In this document: piece after piece, positions 52,334 to 60,777 of the stretch
Position numbering within the stretch: the first letter of the stretch is position 1
How the letters are laid out: each line of letters begins with the position of its first letter
NCBI GenBank assembly: GCA_016806145.1
Contig: CP063166.1
Coordinates: 6,572,001-6,636,000 of the forward strand
From: Variovorax paradoxus
GTDB taxonomy: Bacteria; Pseudomonadota; Gammaproteobacteria; Burkholderiales; Burkholderiaceae_C
Direction of reading: 5' to 3'
DNA length: 64,000 bases
Notes under the pieces: generated by a model
Databases searched by the model: none
Told to the model about the DNA's origin: nothing
Seen by the model: the letters and a program-made list of their open reading frames with translations, nothing else
Program-made: the position numbers and the translations under genes

Positions 52334-53899
52334 TTAATGTGCCATGACCTTGCCCCACTCCTGCTCGTAGGTGGTGACGAGGACCTGGTTGGAGAGCCGG
52401 TTGACCTCGGCCGGCACGCGCGCCATGTCGAGCGGGAAGTCGAACATCAGCGGCAGCGTGGGCGCGGACAGGAAGCGCAGGCCCGCGGGCAGCGCGTCGG
52501 GCTTTCGGTAGGGCCGGTGGCTCGCGATGATGAAGCCCCATTCGCCGAAGCTCGGCACGTGCACGTGATAGGGCGTCGCGGTCAGGCCCACCGACTCCAC
52601 CGTCTGCGCCACGGTCCAGAAGCTCTTGCGCGCCACCAGCGGCGAGGTGGTCTGGATCACCGCGTAGCCGCTGGCCGCGAGGCGCTTGTCGAGCAGCGCG
52701 TAGAAGCTGTTGGTGTAGAGCTTGCCGATCGCGAAGTTGGTGGGATCGGGAAAGTCGACCACGATCACGTCGAACAGGTCGTCGTCACTGCGCTGCTGCA
52801 GCCACTGGAAAGCATCGGTGTTGACGATCTTGAGCTTCGGCGACGACAGCGAATGGCCGTTGAGCGCGGCCAGCGTCTCGTGGTCGGTGAACAGCTTCGT
52901 CATGTTCGGATCGAGCTCGACCAGCGTGACCGACTCCACCGACGGGTACTTGAGCACCTCGCGCACCGCCATGCCGTCGCCGCCGCCGAGCACCGCCACC
53001 TTCTTGGGCGCGCCGTGGGCGGCCATCACGGGATGCACCAGCGCCTCGTGGTAGCGGTACTCGTCGCGCTCGGCGAACTGCAGGTTGCCGTTGAGGAACA
53101 GCCGGTGCCCGAGCAGCCCGCGCGTGACCACGATGCGCTGGTAGGGCGAGGTGGCGCTGAAGACGATGCGGTCCTGGTAGAACTTGTCCTCGGCCAGCGT
53201 GGTGATGTGGTCGGCGCCGATGAAGCCGCCGAGCAGCGCCGCCAGCGACAGGAAGCAGGCCAGCGCATGCGCGCCGACGCGCCGCAGCTCGTGGCGGAAC
53301 AGCCAGAGCGCCCACACCGCCACCGCCGCGTTCATGAAGCCGAACAGCAGGCCGGTGCGGATCATGCCGAGCTGCGGCACCAGGATCAGCGGGAAGGCCA
53401 CCGACACCGCAAGCGCGCCGAGGTAGTCGAAGGTCAGCACCTGCGACACCAGGTTCTTGAGCGCCACGTTGCGCCGCAGGATGCGCATCACCAGCGGGAT
53501 CTCGAGCCCGACCAGCGTGCCGACCACGACCACCAGCCCGTACAGCAGCAGCCGGAACGCGCCCGGCGCGTAGGCATTGGCCAGGAACAGCACCGCCGGC
53601 AGCGCGCCGCCGATCAGCGCCACCATCAGCTCGATGCGCAGGAAGTGGGCCGGCAGCTGGCGGTCGAAATAGCGCGACAGCCACGAGCCCACGCCCATCG
53701 CGAACAGGTAGGTGCCGATGATGGTGCTGAACTGCAGCACCGAGTCGCCCAGCAGGTAGGAGCTGAGCGCCGCCGCGCTGAGTTCGTAGACCAGCCCGCA
53801 GGCGGCCACCACGAAGACGCTGGCGAGCAGCGCGATCTCGACGGGCTGCGGCCCGCGCGCATCGGCCGGGCGCGCGGACGGGGCCTGCTCCGCGCTCAA
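52334..53899 (-). CDS. Membrane-embedded spermidine synthase (aminopropyltransferase) homologue
   Basis: A 521-residue fusion of a membrane domain with an aminopropyltransferase. Seven hydrophobic helices occupy residues ~15-230 (for example IALLASVFVVAACGLVYELS and LLLYGLVVVVGTLVGLEIP). The C-terminal SpeE fold has VAVLGGGDGMAVREVLKYP and the catalytic VDFPDPTN. It should transfer an aminopropyl group from decarboxylated S-adenosylmethionine to an amine at the membrane face. The TTG start at 53899 overlaps the DUF350 TGA (TTGA), a coupling that decides the start; upstream in-frame residues are low-complexity Arg. The donor could come from SpeD (33070). Confidence 0.87.
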   Translation of the reverse strand: MSAEQAPSARPADARGPQPVEIALLASVFVVAACGLVYELSAAALSSYLLGDSVLQFSTIIGTYLFAMGVGSWLSRYFDRQLPAHFLRIELMVALIGGALPAVLFLANAYAPGAFRLLLYGLVVVVGTLVGLEIPLVMRILRRNVALKNLVSQVLTFDYLGALAVSVAFPLILVPQLGMIRTGLLFGFMNAAVAVWALWLFRHELRRVGAHALACFLSLAALLGGFIGADHITTLAEDKFYQDRIVFSATSPYQRIVVTRGLLGHRLFLNGNLQFAERDEYRYHEALVHPVMAAHGAPKKVAVLGGGDGMAVREVLKYPSVESVTLVELDPNMTKLFTDHETLAALNGHSLSSPKLKIVNTDAFQWLQQRSDDDLFDVIVVDFPDPTNFAIGKLYTNSFYALLDKRLAASGYAVIQTTSPLVARKSFWTVAQTVESVGLTATPYHVHVPSFGEWGFIIASHRPYRKPDALPAGLRFLSAPTLPLMFDFPLDMARVPAEVNRLSNQVLVTTYEQEWGKVMAH

Positions 53900-54114
53900 T
53901 GGATGGCGGCGGCGACGATGATGCTGATGCCCAGGCTCATCGCGGCGACGACCAGGCCCAGCGCCACGTTCTGCTTCTCGACGATCTCGCCCCACAGGTC
54001 ATAGGGCGTGATCTTGTCGATGATCAGGAAGCAGAGCCAGAAGATCACCACGCCGATCAGCGCGTACACGAGCGATCCGAGGACCACGCCAGGTTTCAGC
54101 CATTCAAATCCCAT
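53896..54114 (-). CDS. DUF350 family membrane protein
   Basis: A 72-residue protein with two hydrophobic helices: GSLVYALIGVVIFWLCFLII, then NVALGLVVAAMSLGISIIVA. The DUF350 motif YDLWGEIVEKQNVALG joins them. E. coli YjfL is a family member in a phage-shock-like operon. It has a strong GGAGG ribosome-binding site and is coupled to the membrane spermidine synthase. Single-unit copies such as this could form a homo-oligomer in the inner membrane. Confidence 0.85.
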   Translation of the reverse strand: MGFEWLKPGVVLGSLVYALIGVVIFWLCFLIIDKITPYDLWGEIVEKQNVALGLVVAAMSLGISIIVAAAIH

Positions 54115-54177
54115 GGGGACCTCCAGTCGTATCTGTATCTATCAGTCGATGAATCGAAAGCGGCAGCGCGATCTTCG

Positions 54178-55671
54178 TCATTTGTGGCCGCCGCCGCTCG
54201 AGGAGCCGCCGTAGGAGCCGCCCGAGCTGCGGTAGCCGCCGCCCGAACCGCCGCCGCTGCTGCTGCAGGTGCTCAGGATGATGACCAGCACGATGATCAC
54301 GATGGCGATCACGATCATGGTGCCGCAGCCCAGCCCCGAAGCCGCGCTGACCGGCAGTGCGTCGGAGCGCTCGAACAGGTCCTTCTTGGCATCGAGCTTG
54401 AAGGCCGTGGCGACCGCGCCGCTGTCGATCTTGCTGCCCGAGGACCAGGTGAGCTCGTTGGCCGAGCGCTCCATCGACAGCAGGGCGCCGCCGGACGCGA
54501 AGTCGCGGTTGAAGGTCTTCTGCCCGCGCTCGACCTGCCAGTAGAACTCGCCGGCCACGTAGGTGGTCTCGGCGTTGTAGGCGTACTGCTGCTGGTAGCG
54601 CTTGCCGAGGTAGGTGGCGGTGCTGCCGTTCTCGGCCATCACCGGCGCGCCGGTGGTGGGGCGCACCATGCTCCAGCCGTCCTCGGCATCGACCAGGAAG
54701 CTGAAGCCGCGCTTCTTGTTGTAGAGCAGGTATTCGTCCCAGCCGAACTGCTCGTCGTCGCCGGGCTCGCTGCCCATGCGGTGCTGGAAACCCACCACCT
54801 GCCACTGCACGCCCTGCAGCTGGCCCATGCTGCCCAGCGCGATCAGCGGGCGCACCGGCTCGTTCTGCGCCGCATGCTTGAGCTCGCCGCCGATGCCCTG
54901 CGACAGGTCGATGATGCTGTTGCACGAACGGCAGGTGACGCTCTTGCTGTCGGCCAGGTTGAGCGTGACCGGCGAGCCGCAGTTGGGACAGTTGAAGCTG
55001 CGGCCCTTCTCGTCCTTGGCGGAGTCCTCGCGCAGGCCCGTGAGCTGCAGCGATTCGAGTTCGACCGAGCGGCCCAGCGCGGCCGTGGGCGGCTGCGAGC
55101 CGTAGTCCAGGCTCAGCACCAGGCCCTTGTCGTTGCGCAGCTCGACCACCTGGAACGGCCGGCCGAGCTCGGGCAGGTGCGGCAGTTCGCCCTGCGCCGA
55201 GACCAGCGTCACTTCCTCGTTCGAGGCGACGGTGTAGCTCTGGCCGTTGAAGGCGGTGGTGGCGCCCACGCGCAGGTCGGCCGCGGCCGGCGGCGTGCGC
55301 TGCAGTTCGAACGGCAGCGAGAAGACGTAGGCGCCGTTGTCCTCGCTGAGCACGCCGGTGCGGTCGCCGTCGAGGGCCGCGATCCATTCGGTCCAGCGGC
55401 CGCCGGCGTACTTGTATTGAAGCCGGCCGACGATGGTGAAGGGCTTGTCCTGGATCCGGCCCGCGGCGAACAGCTGCAGCGGGCTGAAGTCGTCGAACAG
55501 CTCGGCCATCTTGCCGGTGCGCGCGAGCGTGTCGCCCTGGCGCACGACGGTGCTCTGGCAGTAGGGGCAGACCGCATGGGTCGACTGGGCCGATCGGAAC
55601 TCGACCGGCGCGCCGCAACCGGGGCAGGGCGCGCGGTAGTAGCGCTGGGTGCCGCCGGCTTCCTCAGCCAT
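54178..55671 (-). CDS. DUF4178 protein with two zinc ribbons and a C-terminal anchor
   Basis: A 497-residue protein. Two zinc ribbons, CPGC/CPYC near residues 15-40 and CPNC/CRSC near 228-250, separate two DUF4178 beta domains (with RWTEWIAALDGDRTGVLSED and GWDEYLLYNKKRGFSFLVDA). A single membrane helix (MIVIAIVIIVLVIILSTC) and a Gly/Ser-rich tail end the protein, so the large part faces the cytoplasm. DUF4178 proteins keep company with SPFH, DUF350 and SpeE-like genes, as here. The start is MAEEAGG at 55671; an ATG three codons earlier is possible. Function is unknown. Confidence 0.84.
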   Translation of the reverse strand: MAEEAGGTQRYYRAPCPGCGAPVEFRSAQSTHAVCPYCQSTVVRQGDTLARTGKMAELFDDFSPLQLFAAGRIQDKPFTIVGRLQYKYAGGRWTEWIAALDGDRTGVLSEDNGAYVFSLPFELQRTPPAAADLRVGATTAFNGQSYTVASNEEVTLVSAQGELPHLPELGRPFQVVELRNDKGLVLSLDYGSQPPTAALGRSVELESLQLTGLREDSAKDEKGRSFNCPNCGSPVTLNLADSKSVTCRSCNSIIDLSQGIGGELKHAAQNEPVRPLIALGSMGQLQGVQWQVVGFQHRMGSEPGDDEQFGWDEYLLYNKKRGFSFLVDAEDGWSMVRPTTGAPVMAENGSTATYLGKRYQQQYAYNAETTYVAGEFYWQVERGQKTFNRDFASGGALLSMERSANELTWSSGSKIDSGAVATAFKLDAKKDLFERSDALPVSAASGLGCGTMIVIAIVIIVLVIILSTCSSSGGGSGGGYRSSGGSYGGSSSGGGHK

Positions 55672-55727
55672 GGCGCGCACGCGCGGACGCGAGGCCCGCG
55701 GCGTTCTTCCAGCCGATCATGCCTCTC

Positions 55728-55746
55728 ACGCCCGTCGAGCGGGCGT
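55728..55746 (-). terminator. Hairpin between the SPFH and DUF4178 genes
   Basis: A 7-base-arm stem, ACGCCCG-N5-CGGGCGT, lies 29 bases after the SPFH stop in the 103-base gap. It has no T run, so it may be a processing or attenuation site rather than a full terminator. Confidence 0.4.
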
Positions 55747-55774
55747 CAGGCGCTGTACAGAACATGGCGCCGGG

Positions 55775-56824
55775 TCAGACCAGCTTCTTGAGCAGTTCGG
55801 CCTTCTTGGCGTCGAACTCTTCCTGGGTCAGGATGCCCTTGGTCTTGAGTTCGCCGAGCTTCTCGAGCGTGGTCATCACGTCGTTGGGGTTCACCACCGC
55901 CACCGCCGGCTGCTGCTGGGTCGCGGCCGCCTGGGCCGCCGCGTTCGGGCTCAGGCCCTGCGCGAGGTTCTGCGCCAGCACCTGGCCGAGCGCCACGCCG
56001 GCGCCCAGGCCCATCGCGTCCCCCGCGATGCCGCCGCCGTTGGCGGCACCCTCGGCGAACTTGGGGATCGCCTGCGCCGTCTGGTACTGCATGAACTTGC
56101 CCATGTCGTTGCCGACCATGCCCATGCCGATCTTCTGGTCGAGGATCTTCTGCAGTTCCTCGGGCAGCGAGACGTTCTGGACCGTGATGTTCTCGAGCTT
56201 GATGCCGATCTTGGCGAACTCGGGCACCAGCTGGGCCGCCAGCGCCTGCGCGAATTGGATCTGGTTGGCCGCGAGGTCGAGGAAGGGCACGCCGCTGGAA
56301 GCGATGGCGTTGCTGATGTTCTGCAGCACCAGGCCGCGCAGCTGGCCGTCGAGGTCGGCCACGGTGTAGATGTCGCGCGTGCCCGAGATCTCGGTGTGGA
56401 ACAGCTTGGCGTCGCCGATGCGGAACGAGTAGTTGCCGAAGGCGCGCAGGCGCACGGCGCCGAAGTCCTTGTCGCGGATGGTGATGGGCTGCGGCGTGCC
56501 CCACTTCTGGTCGACCTGCTGGCGCGTGCTGAAGAAGTAGACGTCGCTCTTGAACGGGGACTCGAAGAGCTTGTCCCAGTTCTTCAGGTAGGTCAGCACC
56601 GGCAGCGTCTGCGTGGTGAGCTTGTACATGCCGGGGCCGAACACGTCGGCCACCTGGCCTTCGTTGACGAACACCGCGATCTGCGACTCGCGCACCGTCA
56701 GCGAGGCGCCGTTCTGGATTTCCATCTCCGCCATCGGGAAGCGCCAGGCCAGCGTGCCGTCGCCGGACTCGGTCCACTGGATGATGTCGATGAACTGTTT
56801 CTTGATGAAATCCATCAGGGCCAT
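55775..56824 (-). CDS. SPFH/band-7 protein with C-terminal SHOCT (YdjI-like)
   Basis: A 349-residue protein starting MALMDFIKKQFIDIIQWTES. The SPFH domain (~20-230) includes SQIAVFVNEGQVADVFGPGM, ITIRDKDFGAVRLRAFGNYS and the AQALAAQLVPEFAKIGIKLE strand; a Gly/Ala-rich linker (GAGVALGQVLAQNLAQGLSP) and a short SHOCT helix pair (LGELKTKGILTQEEFDAKK) follow. There is no membrane helix, so it probably docks on a partner. In B. subtilis the YdjI homologue is recruited to the membrane by zinc-ribbon/TM proteins YdjG/YdjH during envelope stress. It heads the block and is divergent from maeB. Confidence 0.87.
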   Translation of the reverse strand: MALMDFIKKQFIDIIQWTESGDGTLAWRFPMAEMEIQNGASLTVRESQIAVFVNEGQVADVFGPGMYKLTTQTLPVLTYLKNWDKLFESPFKSDVYFFSTRQQVDQKWGTPQPITIRDKDFGAVRLRAFGNYSFRIGDAKLFHTEISGTRDIYTVADLDGQLRGLVLQNISNAIASSGVPFLDLAANQIQFAQALAAQLVPEFAKIGIKLENITVQNVSLPEELQKILDQKIGMGMVGNDMGKFMQYQTAQAIPKFAEGAANGGGIAGDAMGLGAGVALGQVLAQNLAQGLSPNAAAQAAATQQQPAVAVVNPNDVMTTLEKLGELKTKGILTQEEFDAKKAELLKKLV

Positions 56825-56858
56825 GGCTGCGCTCCTCTAGAGGGTTTTTGTGCGGACT

Positions 56859-56871
56859 TGGCATATTGCCA
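56859..56871. promoter_or_regulatory. Small palindrome upstream of the SPFH gene
   Basis: TGGCA-TAT-TGCCA, a perfect 13-base inverted repeat 35 bases before the SPFH ATG, in the divergent gap with maeB. It may be an operator for the block. Confidence 0.4.
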
Positions 56872-56960
56872 CACCGACTTGACGGCGGACCCGTGCTTTT
56901 GGTCATTTTGGTCATGGCTGCACCCTGGCCAGGCGGCATAGTCCGTCATCGTCCGAGGTC

Positions 56961-56966
56961 TACAAT
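56961..56966 (+). promoter_or_regulatory. -10 element of the maeB promoter
   Basis: A clear TACAAT -10 lies 39 bases before the maeB ATG, with AGGAGC as ribosome-binding site at 56991-56996. The -35 region is poor, so an activator may be needed. Confidence 0.5.
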
Positions 56967-57004
56967 CGGCGCCCCCAGAAGAAGCGCCCCAGGAGCAACG
57001 GCAC

Positions 57005-59353
57005 ATGTCTGACACGACCCCTTCGTCATCCTCGACTCCCTCGCCCGAAGACAAACGCGCCGAACTTCGACGTGCCGCCCTCGAGTACCACGAGTTCCCG
57101 GTCCCGGGAAAGATCTCGATCGCCGCGACCAAGCAGATGGTCAACCAGCGCGACCTGTCGCTGGCCTACTCGCCCGGCGTGGCCGCGCCCTGCGAGGAGA
57201 TCGTCAAGGACCCGGCCAACGCCTTCAAGTACACCGCGCGCGGCAACCTCGTGGCGGTCATCACCAACGGCACCGCGGTGCTGGGCCTGGGCGACATCGG
57301 CCCGCTGGCTTCCAAGCCGGTGATGGAAGGCAAGGGCGTTCTCTTCAAGAAATTCGCCGGCGTCGACGTGTTCGACATCGAGATCGACGAGAAGGACCCG
57401 GCGAAGCTGGTCGAGGTGATCGCCGCGCTCGAACCCACCTTCGGCGCGATCAACCTCGAGGACATCAAGGCGCCCGACTGCTTCTACGTCGAGCGCGAGC
57501 TGCGCAAGCGCATGAAGATCCCGGTCTTCCACGACGACCAGCACGGCACGGCGATCACCGTGGCCGCGGCCATGCTCAACGGCCTGAAGGTGGCCGGCAA
57601 GAACATCGCCGACGTGAAGCTCGTGACCTCGGGCGCGGGCGCCGCGGCGCTGGCCTGCCTGAACCTGCTGCTCAAGGTGGGCCTCAAGCGCGAGAACGTG
57701 TTCGTGACCGACCTGGCCGGCGTGGTCTACGAAGGCCGCACCGAGCTGATGGACGACGACAAGCGCCAGTACATGCAGAACACCACGGCGCGCTCGCTGG
57801 CCGAGGTGATCGAGGGTGCCGACGTGTTCCTGGGCCTGTCGGCCGGCGGCGTGCTCAAGCCCGCGATGGTCGCCAAGATGGCGACGCGCCCGGTGATCTT
57901 CGCGCTGGCCAATCCGAATCCGGAAATCACGCCCGAAGACGCGCGCACGGTGCGCGACGACATCATCATGGCCACCGGCCGCACCGATTACCCGAACCAG
58001 GTCAACAACGTCCTGTGCTTCCCGTACATCTTCCGCGGCGCGCTCGACTCGGGCGCGACCACGATCACCGACGAGATGGAGATCGCCGCGGTGCACGCCA
58101 TCGCCGAGCTGGCCCAGGCCGAGCAGAGCGAGCGCGTGGCGGCCGCCTACGTCGGCGAGAAGCTGTCGTTCGGCCCCGAATACCTGATCCCGAAGCCCTT
58201 CGACCCGCGCCTGATGATGAAGATCGCGCCGGCCGTGGCCAAGGCGGCCGAGGAAAGCGGCGTGGCGCTGCGTCCGATCAAGGACATGGACGCCTACCGC
58301 GACAAGCTGCAGAGCTTCGTCTACGCCTCGGGCACCACCATGAAGCCGATCTTCGACGCCGCCAAGCGCGCGCCGAAGAAGCGCGTGGCCTACTGCGAGG
58401 GCGAGGAAGAGCGCGTGCTGCGCGCCGCGCAGATCGTGGTCGACGAGGGCATCGCGCGCCCGACGCTGATCGGCCGCCCGGCCATCATCGCCCAGCGCAT
58501 CGAGAAGTTCGGCCTGCGCCTGAAGGAAGAGCTCGACTACGACGTGGTCAACGTCGAGCAGGACCACCGCTACCGCGACTTCTGGCAGACCTACCACCGC
58601 ATGACCGAGCGCAAGGGCATCACGGTGCAGGTCGCCAAGATCGAGATGCGCCGCCGCCTCACGCTGATCGGCGCGATGCTGCTGCACAAGGGCGAGGTCG
58701 ACGGCATGATCTGCGGCACCTGGGGCACCACGCTGATCCACCTGCACTACATCGACCAGGTGATCGGCAAGCGCCCCGGCGGCTGCGCCAGCACCCCGCA
58801 GGACGTGCCGGTGTACGCCTGCATGAACGGCCTGCTGCTGCCCGAGCGCCAGGTGTTCCTGGTCGACACCCACGTCAACTACGACCCGACGCCCGAGGAA
58901 CTGGCCGAGATCACGACCATGGCGGCCGAGGAAATGATGCGCTTCGGCCTCAAGCCCAAGGCGGCGCTGCTGTCGCATTCGAACTTCGGCACCAGCAACG
59001 AGCCCAGCGCGCTGAAGATGCGCAAGACGCTCGACCTGCTGCGCGTGCAGGCGCCATGGCTCGAGGTCGACGGCGAAATGCACGGCGACGTGGCGCTCGA
59101 CAGCAAGCAGCGCGCGGTGGTCATGCCGCACAGCGCGCTGGCCGGCGATGCCAACCTGCTGGTTTTCCCGAACATCGATTCGGCCAACATTTCCTACAAC
59201 CTGCTCAAGACGGCGGCCGGCGGCAACATCGCGATCGGCCCGGTGCTGCTCGGAGCGGCCAAACCCGTGCACATTCTCACGGCGAGCGCCACCGTGCGGC
59301 GCATCGTGAACATGACGGCGCTCACGGTGGCCGACGCCAACGCTGAACGTTAA
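57005..59353 (+). CDS. maeB: NADP-dependent malic enzyme with C-terminal phosphotransacetylase domain
   Basis: This enzyme converts malate to pyruvate and carbon dioxide, making NADPH. The protein is 782 residues, as in the fused MaeB type. The N-terminal malic domain has [12 protein letters not shown] and the [15 protein letters not shown] and [16 protein letters not shown] (NADP site) motifs; the second half (~430-760) is a phosphotransacetylase-like regulatory domain, with [15 protein letters not shown] and the [14 protein letters not shown] motif, which usually does not catalyse. It faces away from the SPFH block. Confidence 0.95.
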   Translation: MSDTTPSSSSTPSPEDKRAELRRAALEYHEFPVPGKISIAATKQMVNQRDLSLAYSPGVAAPCEEIVKDPANAFKYTARGNLVAVITNGTAVLGLGDIGPLASKPVMEGKGVLFKKFAGVDVFDIEIDEKDPAKLVEVIAALEPTFGAINLEDIKAPDCFYVERELRKRMKIPVFHDDQHGTAITVAAAMLNGLKVAGKNIADVKLVTSGAGAAALACLNLLLKVGLKRENVFVTDLAGVVYEGRTELMDDDKRQYMQNTTARSLAEVIEGADVFLGLSAGGVLKPAMVAKMATRPVIFALANPNPEITPEDARTVRDDIIMATGRTDYPNQVNNVLCFPYIFRGALDSGATTITDEMEIAAVHAIAELAQAEQSERVAAAYVGEKLSFGPEYLIPKPFDPRLMMKIAPAVAKAAEESGVALRPIKDMDAYRDKLQSFVYASGTTMKPIFDAAKRAPKKRVAYCEGEEERVLRAAQIVVDEGIARPTLIGRPAIIAQRIEKFGLRLKEELDYDVVNVEQDHRYRDFWQTYHRMTERKGITVQVAKIEMRRRLTLIGAMLLHKGEVDGMICGTWGTTLIHLHYIDQVIGKRPGGCASTPQDVPVYACMNGLLLPERQVFLVDTHVNYDPTPEELAEITTMAAEEMMRFGLKPKAALLSHSNFGTSNEPSALKMRKTLDLLRVQAPWLEVDGEMHGDVALDSKQRAVVMPHSALAGDANLLVFPNIDSANISYNLLKTAAGGNIAIGPVLLGAAKPVHILTASATVRRIVNMTALTVADANAER

Positions 59354-59379
59354 GCTTTAGCAAGCATTCCTTCGAGAGT

Positions 59380-59400
59380 GGACGCCAACTTATGGCGTCC
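59380..59400. terminator. Hairpin downstream of maeB
   Basis: A perfect 8-base-arm stem, GGACGCCA-ACTTA-TGGCGTCC, 27 bases after the maeB stop. It has no T run, so it may be a Rho-independent-like or mRNA-stabilising hairpin. Nothing else was seen in the ~195-base gap to the RNase gene except a TATTTT-type AT patch. Confidence 0.45.
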
Positions 59401-59548
59401 CTGTCAAGCCCTCGATACTGCTCAAACTTTGGGCAGTCGCTTGCTATTTTCGCCAGCGTGGTGCACACTCGCGGGCTTGGATTTGCGGGTTAACCCCAAG
59501 GTTGATCGCTGATCCGAGCCCCCCGCTCTTTTCTTGTGGTGCCTCTCT

Positions 59549-59971
59549 ATGGCGATGGCGTCTTGCGCCTCGATCACGTCCTCTGTCGCTAAGTTTGCGC
59601 TCACCGGCTTCATGCTGGCGGCGCTGGCGACGACGGGGGCCGAGGCCCGCGGATGGTTCGGCGCCGGGAATTCCACCGCCCAGGAAACGATTGCGCTGGC
59701 CGAGCTGCCGGCGCAAGGCCAGCGTACCTACGAAGCCATCCTGAACGGCGGCCCCTTCCGGTACGACAAGGACGGCTCGGTGTTCGGCAATCGCGAACGG
59801 CTCCTGCCCCCGGCCCGGCGCGGCCACTATCGCGAGTACACGGTGACCACGCCCGGATCGCGCGATCGCGGCGCCCGGCGCATCGTCTGCGGCGGCGAGA
59901 AGCGCACGGCACCCGAGGCCTGCTGGTACACGGCGGACCATTACGCGAGTTTCAGGCGGATCACGCCATGA
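59549..59971 (+). CDS. Secreted guanyl-specific ribonuclease (RNase Sa/barnase family)
   Basis: An exported 140-residue ribonuclease. A signal peptide (FALTGFMLAALATTG, cleaved near AEA-RG) precedes the mature enzyme. The active site of the microbial N1/T1 fold is complete: Glu96 in YREYTVTTPG, Arg in GARRIV and His131 in TADHYASF, in the same order as RNase Sa (EYTV, TRRI, DHYATF) and barnase. Cys114 and Cys125 could form a disulfide. It cuts RNA after guanine. I chose the ATG at 59549; a TTG at 59534 and an ATG at 59555 are alternatives. Its stop overlaps the barstar start. Confidence 0.86.
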   Translation: MAMASCASITSSVAKFALTGFMLAALATTGAEARGWFGAGNSTAQETIALAELPAQGQRTYEAILNGGPFRYDKDGSVFGNRERLLPPARRGHYREYTVTTPGSRDRGARRIVCGGEKRTAPEACWYTADHYASFRRITP

Positions 59972-60450
59972 GCGGCGACGACAACGACTTGAGCGGCGCA
60001 CCGAAGCGCCCCGAAGAAATGATGATGACTATGGAAAGACCAGCGGAGATGACTTTATCCCTTCGTGGCGTACGCCCGAACATCGTGCAATCGATTCGCG
60101 CGTTCCGCGTGAGCGACCTGCAGGACGCCGCCAACGCAGCGGGCCAGCACTTCCTGTACGCCAACCTGGGCAACGCGCAGACCAAGCAGGACGTGCTCGA
60201 CCTGATCGCCCAGCAGTTCACCTTTCCGGCGCACTTCGGCAAGAACTTCGACGCGCTGTACGACTGCATGACCGACCCGTTGCATAAATCGGGCCCGCAG
60301 CCCGGTTTCGTGATCGTTCTCGAACAGATCCCGGCCAACGGCAAGTTCGACAAGGAAGCGCGCGAGCAGCTGCTCGACATCTTCCGCGACGCGTCGGACT
60401 ACTGGGGCGACCGCAAGGTGCCCTTCCGGTGCTTCTATTCTTTTCTGTAG
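59968..60450 (+). CDS. Barstar family ribonuclease inhibitor
   Basis: The cytoplasmic inhibitor paired with the RNase. It is 160 residues long, against ~90 for barstar. The barstar domain is the C-terminal ~110 residues and has the conserved HFGKNFDALYDCMTDPL helix that plugs the nuclease active site. The N-terminal ~50 residues are extra and include MMMTMERPAEM, so a shorter start is possible. ATGA overlap with the RNase gene means the inhibitor is made as the toxin is made. It protects the cell before the nuclease is exported. Confidence 0.87.
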   Translation: MSGDDNDLSGAPKRPEEMMMTMERPAEMTLSLRGVRPNIVQSIRAFRVSDLQDAANAAGQHFLYANLGNAQTKQDVLDLIAQQFTFPAHFGKNFDALYDCMTDPLHKSGPQPGFVIVLEQIPANGKFDKEAREQLLDIFRDASDYWGDRKVPFRCFYSFL

Positions 60451-60686
60451 CCCGTTCTGCACAAACCAGCCAAGCAGAACGGGCGAACGAGGCCCAGCCG
60501 ACCGCCGCGGCAACCCTCGATGGCATCCAGATCGATCCGGCCACCGTCGCCCCCGCGGTGACCGCCACCGCGACCGACGAACCCACGGGCGAAAAAATGC
60601 CGACCGACAAACTGGTCGACGTCTCGCCGCTGGCCTTGCGCATGAGCAGCCCGTTCAACGCGGGTTACTGGCTCGCCGCGGCGTAG
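60429..60686 (+). CDS. Possible small protein overlapping the end of the barstar gene
   Basis: An open frame of 85 residues starting with GTG inside the barstar gene, in another frame, and ending SSPFNAGYWLAAA. It has a hydrophobic beginning (MLLFFSVARSAQ), like a very short signal, then an Ala/Thr/Pro/Asp-rich chain. Past the overlap, about 90% of third codon positions are G or C, as in real genes here, which is the main support. No family was recognised. A strong terminator follows its stop by 39 bases. It could instead start farther downstream. Confidence 0.5.
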   Translation: MLLFFSVARSAQTSQAERANEAQPTAAATLDGIQIDPATVAPAVTATATDEPTGEKMPTDKLVDVSPLALRMSSPFNAGYWLAAA

Positions 60687-60725
60687 TCGAGAAAGCGCTC
60701 GCCGGGCACGTTCCGGCATCGCAAG

Positions 60726-60752
60726 AAAAAACCCGTCGTCGACGGGTTTTTT
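60726..60752. terminator. Bidirectional terminator before rsmA
   Basis: A stem with 12-base arms (AAAAAACCCGTC / GACGGGTTTTTT) around GTC, with A and T runs on both sides. It stops transcription of the RNase-barstar unit and of rsmA on the other strand. Confidence 0.9.
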
Positions 60753-60777
60753 CGTTTCTCCCGCAGGCAACGCCCGC

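Noticed and set aside
57026..59272. A minus-strand frame of ~750 codons inside maeB
   Set aside because: Antisense to a conserved enzyme with full motifs; composition is His/Val/Arg-rich shadow.
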